This document shows positions 43,908-52,308 of a stretch of 64,000 bases of DNA, piece after piece. This DNA is from CAWBRT01 sp963832785. GTDB lineage: Bacteria > Acidobacteriota > Terriglobia > Terriglobales > Acidobacteriaceae. A program made the position numbers and the translations under genes. Location of the stretch: positions 248,001 through 312,000 of the forward strand of contig CAWHVF010000006.1 of assembly GCA_963832785.1 (NCBI GenBank), written 5' to 3'. A model generated the notes under the pieces. The model had not been told where the DNA came from, searched no databases, and saw only the letters and a program-made list of their open reading frames with translations. Numbering within the stretch: the first letter of the stretch is position 1; every line of letters starts with the position of its first letter.

Positions 43908-43992
43908 TGTCATGCTGAGCGAAGCCGGGGTCCCCGCCAGATGCCGCTGTTGCATCTGGTGGGGTGGTGGAGCGAAGCATCCCCGGTGAGTT
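43908..43992. repeat. Left flanking inverted repeat of the GIY-YIG gene
   Basis: TGTCATGCTGAGCGAAGC (43908-43925) is the perfect reverse complement of 44399-44416. A second block GCGAAGCATCCC (43972-43983) matches the outer part of the right copy. Between them sits a GGGGTCCCC-type hairpin (about 43927-43967) with stem CCAGATGC/GCATCTGG. Confidence 0.8.
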
Positions 43993-44027
43993 CAGGGCAA
44001 CAGCGAGGCTGGGAGCTTCAATCGAGA

Positions 44028-44387
44028 ATGCGTAAGTTTTGGACTTACATTGTCGCCAGCAAAAGTGGGACGCTGTATGTCGGTGTTACTAACAATCTCG
44101 ATCGGCGGGTGTTTCAGCACAAGAACAAGCTTCTCGAAGGCTTCAGCAGCAAGTATGATTGCGACCGGCTGGTGTGGTACGAGCAATATAGCGGCCCGCT
44201 GCAAGGGATTCGGCGGGAAAAGCAGATCAAGGGGCGGACGCGAGCGAAAAAGATAGCATTGATAGAGCAATCTAATCCACGCTGGGTGGACTTGGCGGAG
44301 ACATGGGGCCGGCGGATTTTATCGCCAAACCAACGGGGCGACGAACTGGTTGAAAAAGCTGAAGCTATAGTAGGCAAGAAACGGTAA
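44028..44387 (+). CDS. GIY-YIG nuclease-family protein
   Basis: A 119-residue single-domain GIY-YIG protein of the YhbQ/UvrC-N type. The two signature strands are WTYIVASKSGTLYVGVTNNL (residues about 5-24, the GIY...YIG equivalents being TYI and YVG), followed by the catalytic Arg in DRRVFQHK and the later KQIKGRTRAKKIALIEQ. The start at 44028 is set by the domain N-terminus MRKFWTYIV. The gene is flanked by inverted copies of an 18-base repeat and sits inside the dnaK-dnaJ-hspR locus, so it may be a mobile unit. Nuclease activity is not proven for this subgroup. Confidence 0.85.
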   Translation: MRKFWTYIVASKSGTLYVGVTNNLDRRVFQHKNKLLEGFSSKYDCDRLVWYEQYSGPLQGIRREKQIKGRTRAKKIALIEQSNPRWVDLAETWGRRILSPNQRGDELVEKAEAIVGKKR

Positions 44388-44388
44388 T

Positions 44389-44416
44389 GGGATGCTTCGC
44401 TTCGCTCAGCATGACA
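44389..44416. repeat. Right flanking inverted repeat of the GIY-YIG gene
   Basis: GGGATGCTTCGC directly followed by TTCGCTCAGCATGACA. Its last 18 bases are the exact reverse complement of 43908-43925. Confidence 0.85.
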
Positions 44417-44510
44417 AAACCACAGCCGGGTGGGACCCGTTGAGGGAAGTTGATACCTGGCGTGACCGCGTTCATTAGGCTGTAAAGTATTCGAATAATC
44501 TAGGTTCGAA

Positions 44511-45557
44511 ATGGCCACCACGACTGACAAGAAGGACTATTACGCGACTCTGGGGGTGAAGAAGAACGCCTCGGCGGAGGAGATTCGCAAGGCGTTCCGC
44601 AAGCTGGCGCGCAAGCACCATCCCGATGTTAATCCCGGAGACAAGGCATCCGAGGAGAAGTTCAAGGTCATTTCCGAGGCCAACGACGTTCTAAGCGACC
44701 CCAAGAAGCGCAAGATTTACGATCAGCTCGGCTTCTACTCGGACAACATAGACCCCGCGGCGGCCGAGGCTTACGTCCGCGCCGGCGGCGGCACCGGAGC
44801 CGGCTACGGCGGCTTTCCCGGGGGATTTCCGGGCGGCGCACAGGGTGGCGGCAATGCGCGCGAGGCGCACTTCGACTTCGGCAACTTCGATTTTGGAGGC
44901 CAGGCCGGCGGCCAGCGCGGCGCCAGCTTCCGCGACATCTTCTCCAGCCTGTTTGGCGGCGCCGCCGCGCCCGAGAGCGCTCCCCTCGGCGGCACCGATC
45001 TGGAATACCAGGTCACGGTGCCGTTCTGGACGGCCATTCGCGGCGGCAGCCTCAAGCTGAACATCCAGCGGCCCGACCAGCGCGGGCACATGGCCAGCGA
45101 GCCGGTCGAGTTCCGCATCAAGCCGGGCACGCGCGACGGCCAACGCATACGGCTGGCAGGCAAGGGCAATCCGGGAGCGCGCAGCGCTGCCCCGGGCGAC
45201 CTCTATCTGGTGGTACACATCGAGCCCCACCCGGTCTTCCGCCGCGAGGGCGACGACATTTACATTACCCTGCCGGTGATGCCCTGGGAAGCGGCCCAGG
45301 GCGCGCGGGTGGAGGTGCCGACCATCGACGGCCGGGCGCAGTTGCGCATTCCTCCCGGAACGCAGAGCGGGCAGAAACTGCGCATGCGCGGCCGCGGCGT
45401 CCCCAGCGCCACCCGCGAGGGCGCCACCGGCGACGAGATTGTGGAGATCAAGATCGTCGTCCCCGAGGTGCAGGACGTGCGCGCCAAGGAAGTCTGGCAG
45501 CAGTTGCAGAAGATGTATCCGGAAGACCCGCGCCGGGAGCTGTGGAGCAAGATTTAA
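44511..45557 (+). CDS. DnaJ/CbpA-type co-chaperone
   Basis: A 348-residue Hsp40 of the type without zinc fingers (CbpA-like). The J domain at residues about 8-73 includes DYYATLGVKKNASAEEIRKA and the catalytic HPD in KHHPDVNPGD. A Gly/Phe-rich linker runs from about 88 to 150, followed by the two C-terminal substrate-binding domains (DLEYQVTVPFWTAIRGG, then TLPVMPWEAAQGARVEVPT). It stimulates DnaK ATPase and delivers clients. The gene ends 31 bases before the hspR region, so it is probably co-transcribed with hspR. Confidence 0.92.
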   Translation: MATTTDKKDYYATLGVKKNASAEEIRKAFRKLARKHHPDVNPGDKASEEKFKVISEANDVLSDPKKRKIYDQLGFYSDNIDPAAAEAYVRAGGGTGAGYGGFPGGFPGGAQGGGNAREAHFDFGNFDFGGQAGGQRGASFRDIFSSLFGGAAAPESAPLGGTDLEYQVTVPFWTAIRGGSLKLNIQRPDQRGHMASEPVEFRIKPGTRDGQRIRLAGKGNPGARSAAPGDLYLVVHIEPHPVFRREGDDIYITLPVMPWEAAQGARVEVPTIDGRAQLRIPPGTQSGQKLRMRGRGVPSATREGATGDEIVEIKIVVPEVQDVRAKEVWQQLQKMYPEDPRRELWSKI

Positions 45558-45565
45558 CGGGGAAC

Positions 45566-45645
45566 CCTGAGCGCAGCGAAGGATCGCAATGACCAAACGC
45601 AAGAGCAGGGGCGCTTACACGATCTCGGTGGTGGCCGAGATGTTG
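45566..45645. repeat. Partial upstream duplicate of the hspR start region
   Basis: About 80 bases nearly identical to 45700-45779, covering the ribosome-binding region, the start codon and the first 17 codons of hspR (offset 134 bases). The block begins CCTGAGCGCAGCGAAGGATC, a repeat-family sequence. Confidence 0.85.
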
Positions 45646-45726
45646 AGCCGCTTTGCGGGCGTGAGCGCAGCGGCGCAAGCGGGAGCCCGCAGGCGAAATC
45701 CTGAGCGCAGCGAAGGATCGCAATGA
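45589..45726 (+). pseudogene. Truncated hspR copy / 45-codon leader frame
   Basis: A 45-residue open frame that copies the HspR N-terminus (MTKRKSRGAYTISVVAEM, two changes from HspR) and then runs into unrelated, repeat-derived sequence rich in Arg and Ala. Its TGA overlaps the hspR ATG as ATGA, so the two could be translationally coupled. It arose by partial tandem duplication. It may be a dead remnant or a regulatory leader. Confidence 0.65.
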
Positions 45727-46121
45727 CCAAACGCAAGAGCAAAGGCGCTTACATGATTTCGGTGGTGGCCGAGATGTACGACGTGCATCCGCAGACGCTG
45801 CGGCTGTACGAGCGCGAAGGCCTGCTGAAGCCTTCGCGCAGCGAGGGCAACACGCGCCTCTACACTGAAGACGACCTCAAGCGCCTGGAGTTCATTCTTT
45901 CCCTGGCCCGCGACCTGGGCGTAAACATCGCCGGCATCGCCATAATCCTGAACATGCGCGAGCGAATAGAGAACATGCAGCGCCAGATGCAGGACTTCGT
46001 GCATTACGTGCAGCAGGAGGTCATGAGGCGCGCACAGTCGAACCCCCCGCCGGACGCGCTGGTGCCGGTGCGCCGCCCGGTGGTGATTCCTCCAGCAGCA
46101 TCCGCAAGCAGAAAAAAATAG
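45723..46121 (+). CDS. hspR: Heat-shock repressor HspR (MerR family)
   Basis: A 132-residue MerR-family repressor. The winged-helix domain is residues 10-80: YMISVVAEMYDVHPQTLRLY, then EREGLLKPSRSEGNTRLYTE, which is the HspR signature with MYDVHPQTLR. A coiled-coil dimerisation helix follows (NMRERIENMQRQMQDFV). HspR classically represses dnaK and clpB by binding HAIR sites and uses DnaK as co-repressor. A HAIR-like site over the dnaK promoter supports this here. The start overlaps the stop of a duplicated leader frame. Confidence 0.9.
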   Translation: MTKRKSKGAYMISVVAEMYDVHPQTLRLYEREGLLKPSRSEGNTRLYTEDDLKRLEFILSLARDLGVNIAGIAIILNMRERIENMQRQMQDFVHYVQQEVMRRAQSNPPPDALVPVRRPVVIPPAASASRKK

Positions 46122-47103
46122 GGCACTTCCTGAGAAGGTATATCCGCAAATAAGGCGTACAGCATCTCTGGTTATGCTCTATGGCGGTTCCAGAGTTGAT
46201 GTACCCGCGCCAGGCTTCACTGTGGAAGCGCTGGGCTTTAGCCCAGCGAATTGCGACGAAAAACTAGAGGGCTTTAGCCCTTGTGTTTGAGCACAGGGGC
46301 TGAAGCCCCTTATCTCCGACGGGTTCATTCAGCGGGCTAAAGCCCGCTGCTTCCACCCGGGTACAGCAACTGTAAAATTGCTCTAAATCTAGATACCTCG
46401 ACGCTGCGTAACCGGCGCTAGCGAGTTGCTCGGGAGAAGGCGCTACCAGGCCGGACTGGAAGCCAGCGCTGCCAAGCTCGGGCTGAAGGCCAGTGTGAGC
46501 AGGAATGTAAGAATTTCCGGCCAGCAGCGGGAGCCCGGTTTCTGTCCGGAGCGGACGGATTCGATGGCGATGCGGCGGGAGCTGTTGTGGGCGGCGACCT
46601 CAAGTATGCCGCTGGCGGCGTGGTTAGCCTCTGGCCGGGCTTCCTGATGAATGTCGAAGCGGCGCGGCGGGAGCGCCAGCTTGCACTGAGGCCTGGCAAG
46701 CTTGGAAGCAGACGTCATATTCGTCTTCCTAAGCGGAACAGCCGGCAGCGGCGGGAGCAGGAGGAACCCCTTCGCCGGATGCCGGCCCTGTGGAACTCGC
46801 CGTTCGGCCGCTGCCTCGGCCGATCATCGGCACCTGTTCCTGACGCCTCCAAGCTTAGGCACGAGAAATGCTCAACGCAGTGAGCGTGGTCACAGTTTCA
46901 GGTGACTGCGCATCTGCGCGGCAACATCCGGCGCGCCGTGCCCGTGGAGATTCTTTCCGGGCAAGCCGTCTGCCGGCAGCCCCGGTGGTTGCCCGAGCGT
47001 GCCGTCGGCGGCCTGATTGGGGGCACCCCCCCGAAAGTCTGTTGCAGGCGAAGCGGGGTTTGAGAAATAATGCGATGCTGCTCTTCAGGCTGAGACGAGA
47101 CTC
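46122..47103. other. Long non-coding gap with palindromic repeat
   Basis: About 980 bases between hspR and the sensor kinase. Apart from the repeat at 46222-46356 I see no gene: the open frames at 46400-46900 on both strands are short, overlap and lack motifs. It may hold decayed sequence. Confidence 0.4.
46222..46356. repeat. GTGGAAGC-bounded repeat, copy 2
   Basis: A 135-base unit with inverted ends GTGGAAGC/GCTTCCAC and internal palindromes CTGGGCTTTAGCCCAG, GGGCTTTAGCCC, GGGGCTGAAGCCCC and GCGGGCTAAAGCCCGC. Same plan as 26110-26248, but the internal stems differ. Confidence 0.8.
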
Positions 47104-48873
47104 GTGCACTGGCCGCGTTTTTATCGGTATCTGACCAGGCTGGGAGCGCCGATCTCGGACGTCGATAGTCTGCAGATTGAGCGCGTACTCGGCTGTGCCC
47201 GCGCCATGCTGTCGCTGCTGGTGCTGCTGGGGGTCTATGTCGACTCCAGCCGCAATCCCAACACCACCTCGCTGGTTTACCTGATTCTCGCCCCCTGGCT
47301 GCTGTATAGCTGCTGTCTCCTTATCTGGCTCTATTCCCGCGAAAGCGCGCCGCCCATGTGGCTGCTGCACGCCATAGACCTTTTCTGGATGATGTTGATC
47401 ACGCTGATGATCCAGGCGGGTCCGCTGACCACGCTTTTTATTTTCAACCTGGTAGCCGCCGGCTTTCGCTGGGGATTTCCGGAGACGCTGGCGACGGCCG
47501 TGTTTAATGCCGCGGTTTTGGTGCTGGAATCCGCCATCGTGGGCGCGAGTGCTTCGTTTCACGATGTATTGCAGGGCCCCTTCGAGATGAATCGCCTGAT
47601 CGTGCGTTGCGCGGTGAACCTGGTTCTGGGGCTGCTGCTCGGGATGGGGGCCGAGATCGCCAAGGAAAGCCGCGCGGAAACCGCCATGGCGAACCGTCTG
47701 CTGCACGCCGTGCGTCCGGAAGCCGGGCTGGCCAGCAGCCTGCAGATCGTGTTGTCGGAGTTCATGCGCCTGTTTTCGGCCAAGGGCGCTTATGTAATCA
47801 TCAAGGAGCTGCTGACCGACAGGGCCTTGGTGTGGCAGCTTGAAGCCAGTGCGGCGGTCGATTCCATGCCGCGGTGGCGCGAGATTCCAGCCCAGGAGGC
47901 CGACCGTTACCTGTTGCCGGATCTGCCTGGTACGGTTTACTGCCACGCCAATAGGGGCGCGGTCCACATGCTTTCGCTGCTGGGAGGTACGCTAAGCAGC
48001 CGCGAGCTGCCGGAGATGCCGAAGGTGGAGCTGGCACCCCAGGCTCCCGCCTCCATGCTGTGCGTAGGCAGCGAGATTGGCAGCGGCTGGCTGGCGCGGC
48101 TGGTGTTGCTGGAGGCGCATCTGGGGCCCAGCCGCGAGCGCGAACTGAGGTTCGCCGAGAGCCTTGCCCGGCAGGCGACCTCGGCGCTGTACAGCGTCTT
48201 CCTCATGCGCCGCCTGCGCTCGCGGGCCGGGGCGATGGAACGAGCGCGGGTGGCCCGCGAACTCCACGACGGGGCCATCCAGAGCCTCATCTCCGCCGAG
48301 ATGCGGGTCGATGTACTGCGCCGGGGGGCGGAGCGAATAAAGTCCGAGGCGGCGCCGGAGTTGTCCGAGCTGCAACACCTGCTGCGCACCGAAGTCCTCA
48401 ACCTGCGCGAACTGATGCAGCACATGCGGCCGGTCGACCTCACTCCCGAGCAACTGCTCGACTACGTGGCCGAGAGCGTGGACCGCTTCCGCCGCGACAC
48501 CGGCATCGAGGCCAGCTTCGTCTCCGACCTGCAGGAGGTGGACCTGAGCCCGCATATCTGCCGCGAACTGGTGCGCATCGTGCAGGAGGGACTGGTCAAT
48601 ATCCGCAAGCACGCCCAGGCCACTCATGCCGTGGTAACAATTACCCGTGGGCCGGGCGGCGCGCTGTCGCTTACCATTTCCGATGATGGCCGGGGGTTCG
48701 ATTTCCAAGGGCGAATCCTGCCCCAGGAACTTACCTCGACCAGCAAGGGACCGACTATCATTAAGGAGCGGGTCCGCGGCATTGGCGGGCAGTTGAGCAT
48801 AGAGTCGATGCCCGGCCACGGCTCCCGGTTGGAAATCACCCTACCACCGAAAGGAAAGTCCGCTCATGGATAA
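47104..48873 (+). CDS. NarL-type sensor histidine kinase
   Basis: A 589-residue membrane sensor kinase starting with GTG. Five or six hydrophobic segments fill residues about 30-185, followed by a GAF-like region (about 205-365). The HisKA_3 dimerisation helix ERARVARELHDGAIQSLISA places the phosphorylated His at residue 388. The ATPase domain has REIVQEG-like LVRIVQEGLVNIRKHAQATH, SDDGRGFDF and a C-terminal G-loop. It overlaps the response-regulator gene by eight bases. The signal sensed is unknown. Confidence 0.9.
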   Translation: MHWPRFYRYLTRLGAPISDVDSLQIERVLGCARAMLSLLVLLGVYVDSSRNPNTTSLVYLILAPWLLYSCCLLIWLYSRESAPPMWLLHAIDLFWMMLITLMIQAGPLTTLFIFNLVAAGFRWGFPETLATAVFNAAVLVLESAIVGASASFHDVLQGPFEMNRLIVRCAVNLVLGLLLGMGAEIAKESRAETAMANRLLHAVRPEAGLASSLQIVLSEFMRLFSAKGAYVIIKELLTDRALVWQLEASAAVDSMPRWREIPAQEADRYLLPDLPGTVYCHANRGAVHMLSLLGGTLSSRELPEMPKVELAPQAPASMLCVGSEIGSGWLARLVLLEAHLGPSRERELRFAESLARQATSALYSVFLMRRLRSRAGAMERARVARELHDGAIQSLISAEMRVDVLRRGAERIKSEAAPELSELQHLLRTEVLNLRELMQHMRPVDLTPEQLLDYVAESVDRFRRDTGIEASFVSDLQEVDLSPHICRELVRIVQEGLVNIRKHAQATHAVVTITRGPGGALSLTISDDGRGFDFQGRILPQELTSTSKGPTIIKERVRGIGGQLSIESMPGHGSRLEITLPPKGKSAHG

Positions 48874-49537
48874 CAACAACCACAAGATTCGAATCGCCAT
48901 CGCCGATGATCACGCCATCTTTCGCGATGGCCTGCGTCGTCTGCTGGAGTCGGAGCCTGAATTCGAGGTGGCGGGCGAAGCCGCTGACGGCACGGAGGCC
49001 CTGACCCTGGTGCCGCAGGTCCGGCCCGACATCCTGCTGCTCGATTTAGCCATGCCGCGCATGCCCGGGCTGGAGACACTGCGCGAGATGGCGACCCAGC
49101 ATAGCGGCGTGCGCGTCATCCTGCTGGCGGCAGTGGTGGAAAACCGGCAGATGATCGAAGCCCTGCAGATCGGCGCCCGCGGCGTGGTCATGAAGGAGGC
49201 GGCCACCCAGATCCTGCTGAAGGCGATCCGCACCGTCATGGCCGGCCAGTATTGGGTGGGGCGCGAGCCGGTCACCGACATGCAGCAGTATCTGCGCGTC
49301 CACGCCTCCGGCCAGCAGCATGCCAAGGCAAAGAGCTATGGCCTGACGCGGCGGGAAATCGAGATCCTCTCGACCATCGTCTCCGGCCTCAGCAACAAGG
49401 AGATCGCGCAGAAGTTTTCGCTTAGCGAGGATACGGTGAAGCACCACCTCACCAACATCTTCGATAAGCTGGGGGTCTCCAGCCGCCTGGAGCTGGCGCT
49501 GTTTGCCATCAACAATCGGCTGATCGACACGGTCTGA
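48866..49537 (+). CDS. NarL/FixJ-family response regulator
   Basis: A 223-residue regulator. The receiver domain (residues about 8-125) has the acidic pair DD at 14-15, the phospho-acceptor Asp60 in LLLDLAMPRM and a Lys in VMKEAA. The LuxR-type helix-turn-helix at about 155-215 reads LTRREIEILSTIVSGLSNKE, then IAQKFSLSEDTVKHHLTNIF. It is translated together with the upstream kinase, its cognate partner. Targets are unknown. Confidence 0.93.
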   Translation: MDNNNHKIRIAIADDHAIFRDGLRRLLESEPEFEVAGEAADGTEALTLVPQVRPDILLLDLAMPRMPGLETLREMATQHSGVRVILLAAVVENRQMIEALQIGARGVVMKEAATQILLKAIRTVMAGQYWVGREPVTDMQQYLRVHASGQQHAKAKSYGLTRREIEILSTIVSGLSNKEIAQKFSLSEDTVKHHLTNIFDKLGVSSRLELALFAINNRLIDTV

Positions 49538-49823
49538 GCCGCCGGGGCAGCTTCGAGTTACGCGCAGCGAGCCGGGAACCTGAAACTTGAAACCGCCGCC
49601 ACTGAGGAGAATTTTCTCCGGCGCGGCCCCTCCATGCCCGGCTCGCCGGCTGTTGTGCGGCTGAGCCATTCCCGATCCGGTACCGGCAGGGCCGATTCTG
49701 CCGGATCGATGCTGCTTTTCCGGTGCAAACAACGTCTAAGCAAGCCATGGGTCCGGTTTCCATCCCCGGCAGGCGCGACCGAGCGCTTGCCGCGGAAACC
49801 GTGAGTTTGCCCGCCGGAAAATC

Positions 49824-50333
49824 ATGAAAAAGCCATTCATCAGCCTCACCCCATGCGAGGCGCTGCACGTTGCCATCTTTATCGAGGAGCGCAATGCGGA
49901 GCTGTATCACCGCTTCGCCGAGATGTTCGCCGAATTCCGCGACCTGCACTCGCTGGAGGTCGCCAGCGTCTTCTGGGAGATGGCGGCCGAAGAGCGCCGT
50001 CACAGCACCCAATTGCAGCAGCAGTACATGGAACGCTACGGCAACGCCTCATGCGCCCTCACCGAGGACGACTTGCAGGAAATGGTCGAGGTGCCGCGGC
50101 TGGAGACCAGCGAACTGTTCGACGACCCCGGCGACCCGAAAAAGCCGGGCATGCGCGAGCGGGCCCTGCAGGTGGCGCTGGCGGCCGAGATCGGCGCTCG
50201 CCACTTCTACGCCGAACTGGCCGGCATGACCAGCGATTACGGTTTGCGAACGCTCTACCGCGAGCTGGCGGAATTCGAAGACGACCACGTCTGCTGGCTG
50301 GAGAAAAAAATTGCCCAAAGCTCGGCAAAATAA
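49824..50333 (+). CDS. Ferritin-like / rubrerythrin-type diiron protein
   Basis: A 169-residue protein predicted as a four-helix bundle. Diiron ligands of the rubrerythrin/ferritin-like class appear in order: Glu in FIEERNAELYHRF, ExxH in EMAAEERRHSTQL, Glu in ALAAEIGARHFYAEL and ExxH-like ELAEFEDDHVCWL. There is no rubredoxin cysteine domain. A role in peroxide or iron handling is likely. It is the third gene on this strand after the two-component pair, 286 bases away. Confidence 0.75.
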   Translation: MKKPFISLTPCEALHVAIFIEERNAELYHRFAEMFAEFRDLHSLEVASVFWEMAAEERRHSTQLQQQYMERYGNASCALTEDDLQEMVEVPRLETSELFDDPGDPKKPGMRERALQVALAAEIGARHFYAELAGMTSDYGLRTLYRELAEFEDDHVCWLEKKIAQSSAK

Positions 50334-50553
50334 GACCGTTCTTAGCTATTAGTGTCATTAGTTCTTCGTTGTTCGTCTTCGCTCACGGGAACTGCACGGG
50401 TTTAGGGCATCTGTAACAGGAACTAAGAACGAAGAACTAACAACTAATGAGGGTGCTATACTCTCCCGTTCACGCCGTTGCATCCGGCACCGCAATCAAT
50501 AGCCCAACCCGCAGTGGCAACCGGTTACAGTTCTGCCCGGAAAGGACAACGTC

Positions 50554-51927
50554 ATGGCCTCAGCCGCCGTCAACTTTGCCAAGCAAAATCAGCAGAGGTT
50601 TCTTGAAGAGCTTAAGGAGCTGATACGCATTCCCAGCGTGAGCACCCTGCCCGAGCACAAGCAGGACGTGCGGCGCGGCGCCGAGTTTGTGGCGGCGGAG
50701 CTGAAGCGCATCGGCTTCGAGCACGTCGAGGTCATACGGACCGACGGGCACCCATTGGTCTACGCCGACTGGCGGCACGCTCCCGGCAAGCCCACCGTAC
50801 TGGCTTACGCGCACTACGATGTGCAGCCGGCCGATCCGCTGGACGAGTGGCTGTCTCCGCCCTTCGAGCCGACCGAGCGGGACGGCAATCTCTACGCCCG
50901 CGGCGCGGCCGACGACAAGGGCCAGCTCTGGATCCAGGTCAAGGCCTTCGAAGCGCTCTTCCAGGCCAACCAGGGAAAGCTGCCCATTAACGTGCGCGTG
51001 CTTTATGAGGGAGAAGAGGAGGTCGGGGGAGAGTCGGTGGAGAAATACGTGCGCGCCAATCCCAAGGCGCTGCCGGCCGACTTCGCGCTGGTCTGCGACA
51101 CCGAGATGTTCGCACCCGGCCTGCCGACCATCTGCGTGGGGCTGCGCGGGCTGCTCTATACCGAACTGGAGTGCCAGGGCGCGGCCAGCGATCTGCACTC
51201 GGGAACCTACGGCGGAGCGGCGCCCAACCCGCTGTTCGCGCTCAGCCAGATCATCGCCAAACTGAAGGACGAAAACGGCAAGATACTGATCCCCGGCTTC
51301 TACGACGCGGTGAAGGCCCCCAGCGCCGCTGAACTGAAGGCCTGGCAGGCGCTTCCCTTCGACGAAGAGCAGTATCGCCAGAGCGAGGTGGGTTCGGTCG
51401 CGCTCACCGGTGAGCCTGGCTTCCCCGTGCTCTACCGCACCTGGGCGCGTCCCACGCTGGAGGTTCATGGCATGCCCGGCGGCTACACCGGCAGCGGGGC
51501 CAAGACGGTCATCCCGGCGCGCGCCTCCGCCAAAGTCTCCATGCGGCTGGTGCCCGAGCAGGATGCGGACGATATCCTGGCCAAGTACACAAAATACGTG
51601 AATGCGATCGCGCCCAAAGGAGTGCAGCTCAAGATCAAGGTGCACAGTAAAGGGCCGGCGTCGGTGGTCAGCACCGACAACGACTTCATCCGCGCCGCCG
51701 AGCGGGCGTTGCAGGAGGTCTACGGCAAGCCGACCGTATATATCCGCGCCGGCGGTTCGATTCCGATCGTTGCCCAGTTCCAGAATTACTTGAAGATTCC
51801 CAGCGTAATGCTGGGCTTCGCGCTGCCGAATGACAATAACCACGCGCCCAACGAAAAATTCCAGATTGCGAATTTTTATAGCGGAATCGAGTCGCTGATT
51901 CGCTTCTTCGCCGCCCTGGGCGGGTAA
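50554..51927 (+). CDS. M20-family dipeptidase
   Basis: A 457-residue zinc peptidase of the M20 family, similar to carnosinase-like CNDP dipeptidases. Metal ligands are visible: His in LAYAHYDVQP, Asp in YARGAADDKGQ, the catalytic EE pair in YEGEEEVGG, Asp in VCDTEMFAPG and His in NDNNHAPNE. The dimerisation domain spans about residues 210-330 (SDLHSGTYGGAAPNP). No signal peptide, so it is cytoplasmic. It stands alone. Confidence 0.92.
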   Translation: MASAAVNFAKQNQQRFLEELKELIRIPSVSTLPEHKQDVRRGAEFVAAELKRIGFEHVEVIRTDGHPLVYADWRHAPGKPTVLAYAHYDVQPADPLDEWLSPPFEPTERDGNLYARGAADDKGQLWIQVKAFEALFQANQGKLPINVRVLYEGEEEVGGESVEKYVRANPKALPADFALVCDTEMFAPGLPTICVGLRGLLYTELECQGAASDLHSGTYGGAAPNPLFALSQIIAKLKDENGKILIPGFYDAVKAPSAAELKAWQALPFDEEQYRQSEVGSVALTGEPGFPVLYRTWARPTLEVHGMPGGYTGSGAKTVIPARASAKVSMRLVPEQDADDILAKYTKYVNAIAPKGVQLKIKVHSKGPASVVSTDNDFIRAAERALQEVYGKPTVYIRAGGSIPIVAQFQNYLKIPSVMLGFALPNDNNHAPNEKFQIANFYSGIESLIRFFAALGG

Positions 51928-51956
51928 CAGGCTTCTGGGAAACCGAGACGGAGGCG

Positions 51957-51984
51957 CCCCACATCTGCCAAGGCAGATATGGGG
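51957..51984. repeat. ACATCTGC hairpin
   Basis: CCCCACATCTGCC-aa-GGCAGATATGGGG (one G-T pair) 30 bases after the dipeptidase stop. Same class as 20407-20433. Confidence 0.75.
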
Positions 51985-52308
51985 CACCGGTCCTGTTGGG
52001 ATTGGGGCCTTAGTGGGGTAAGAGGCCTTTGCCCGTTCTGGGACTGGATTTTGCACCTAGTTGCAAATAGCTGTTGCCATCCGGCCGGAATTATGATCAA
52101 GCGAATCTCCCATTCCGTCTCAAGTAGAGAAATTTGCGGGTGGCAAGGGACAATAGAAAGATCCGCGCCAGGACTGGATTTACGCGCTTTTGCCTGAATT
52201 CTTGGCTGGGCCGGAAGGAATTCCGGGACAGCCGTATTGCCTGGAATGAAGATAGATTGACAAAATGAAACTGCTTTTTAACAATTTTCGACGAACCACT
52301 TCATTACC
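51985..52308. other. purC upstream region
   Basis: About 320 bases without a gene. A possible promoter TTGACA-N16-TAACAA lies at 52257-52284, which would give a very short leader before the ATG at 52309. That ATG has no clear Shine-Dalgarno site. No riboswitch was recognised. Confidence 0.35.

Noticed and set aside
46855..47967. A 370-codon minus-strand frame opposite the sensor kinase.
   Set aside because: Antisense to an intact kinase; Gln/His/Arg-rich shadow sequence.
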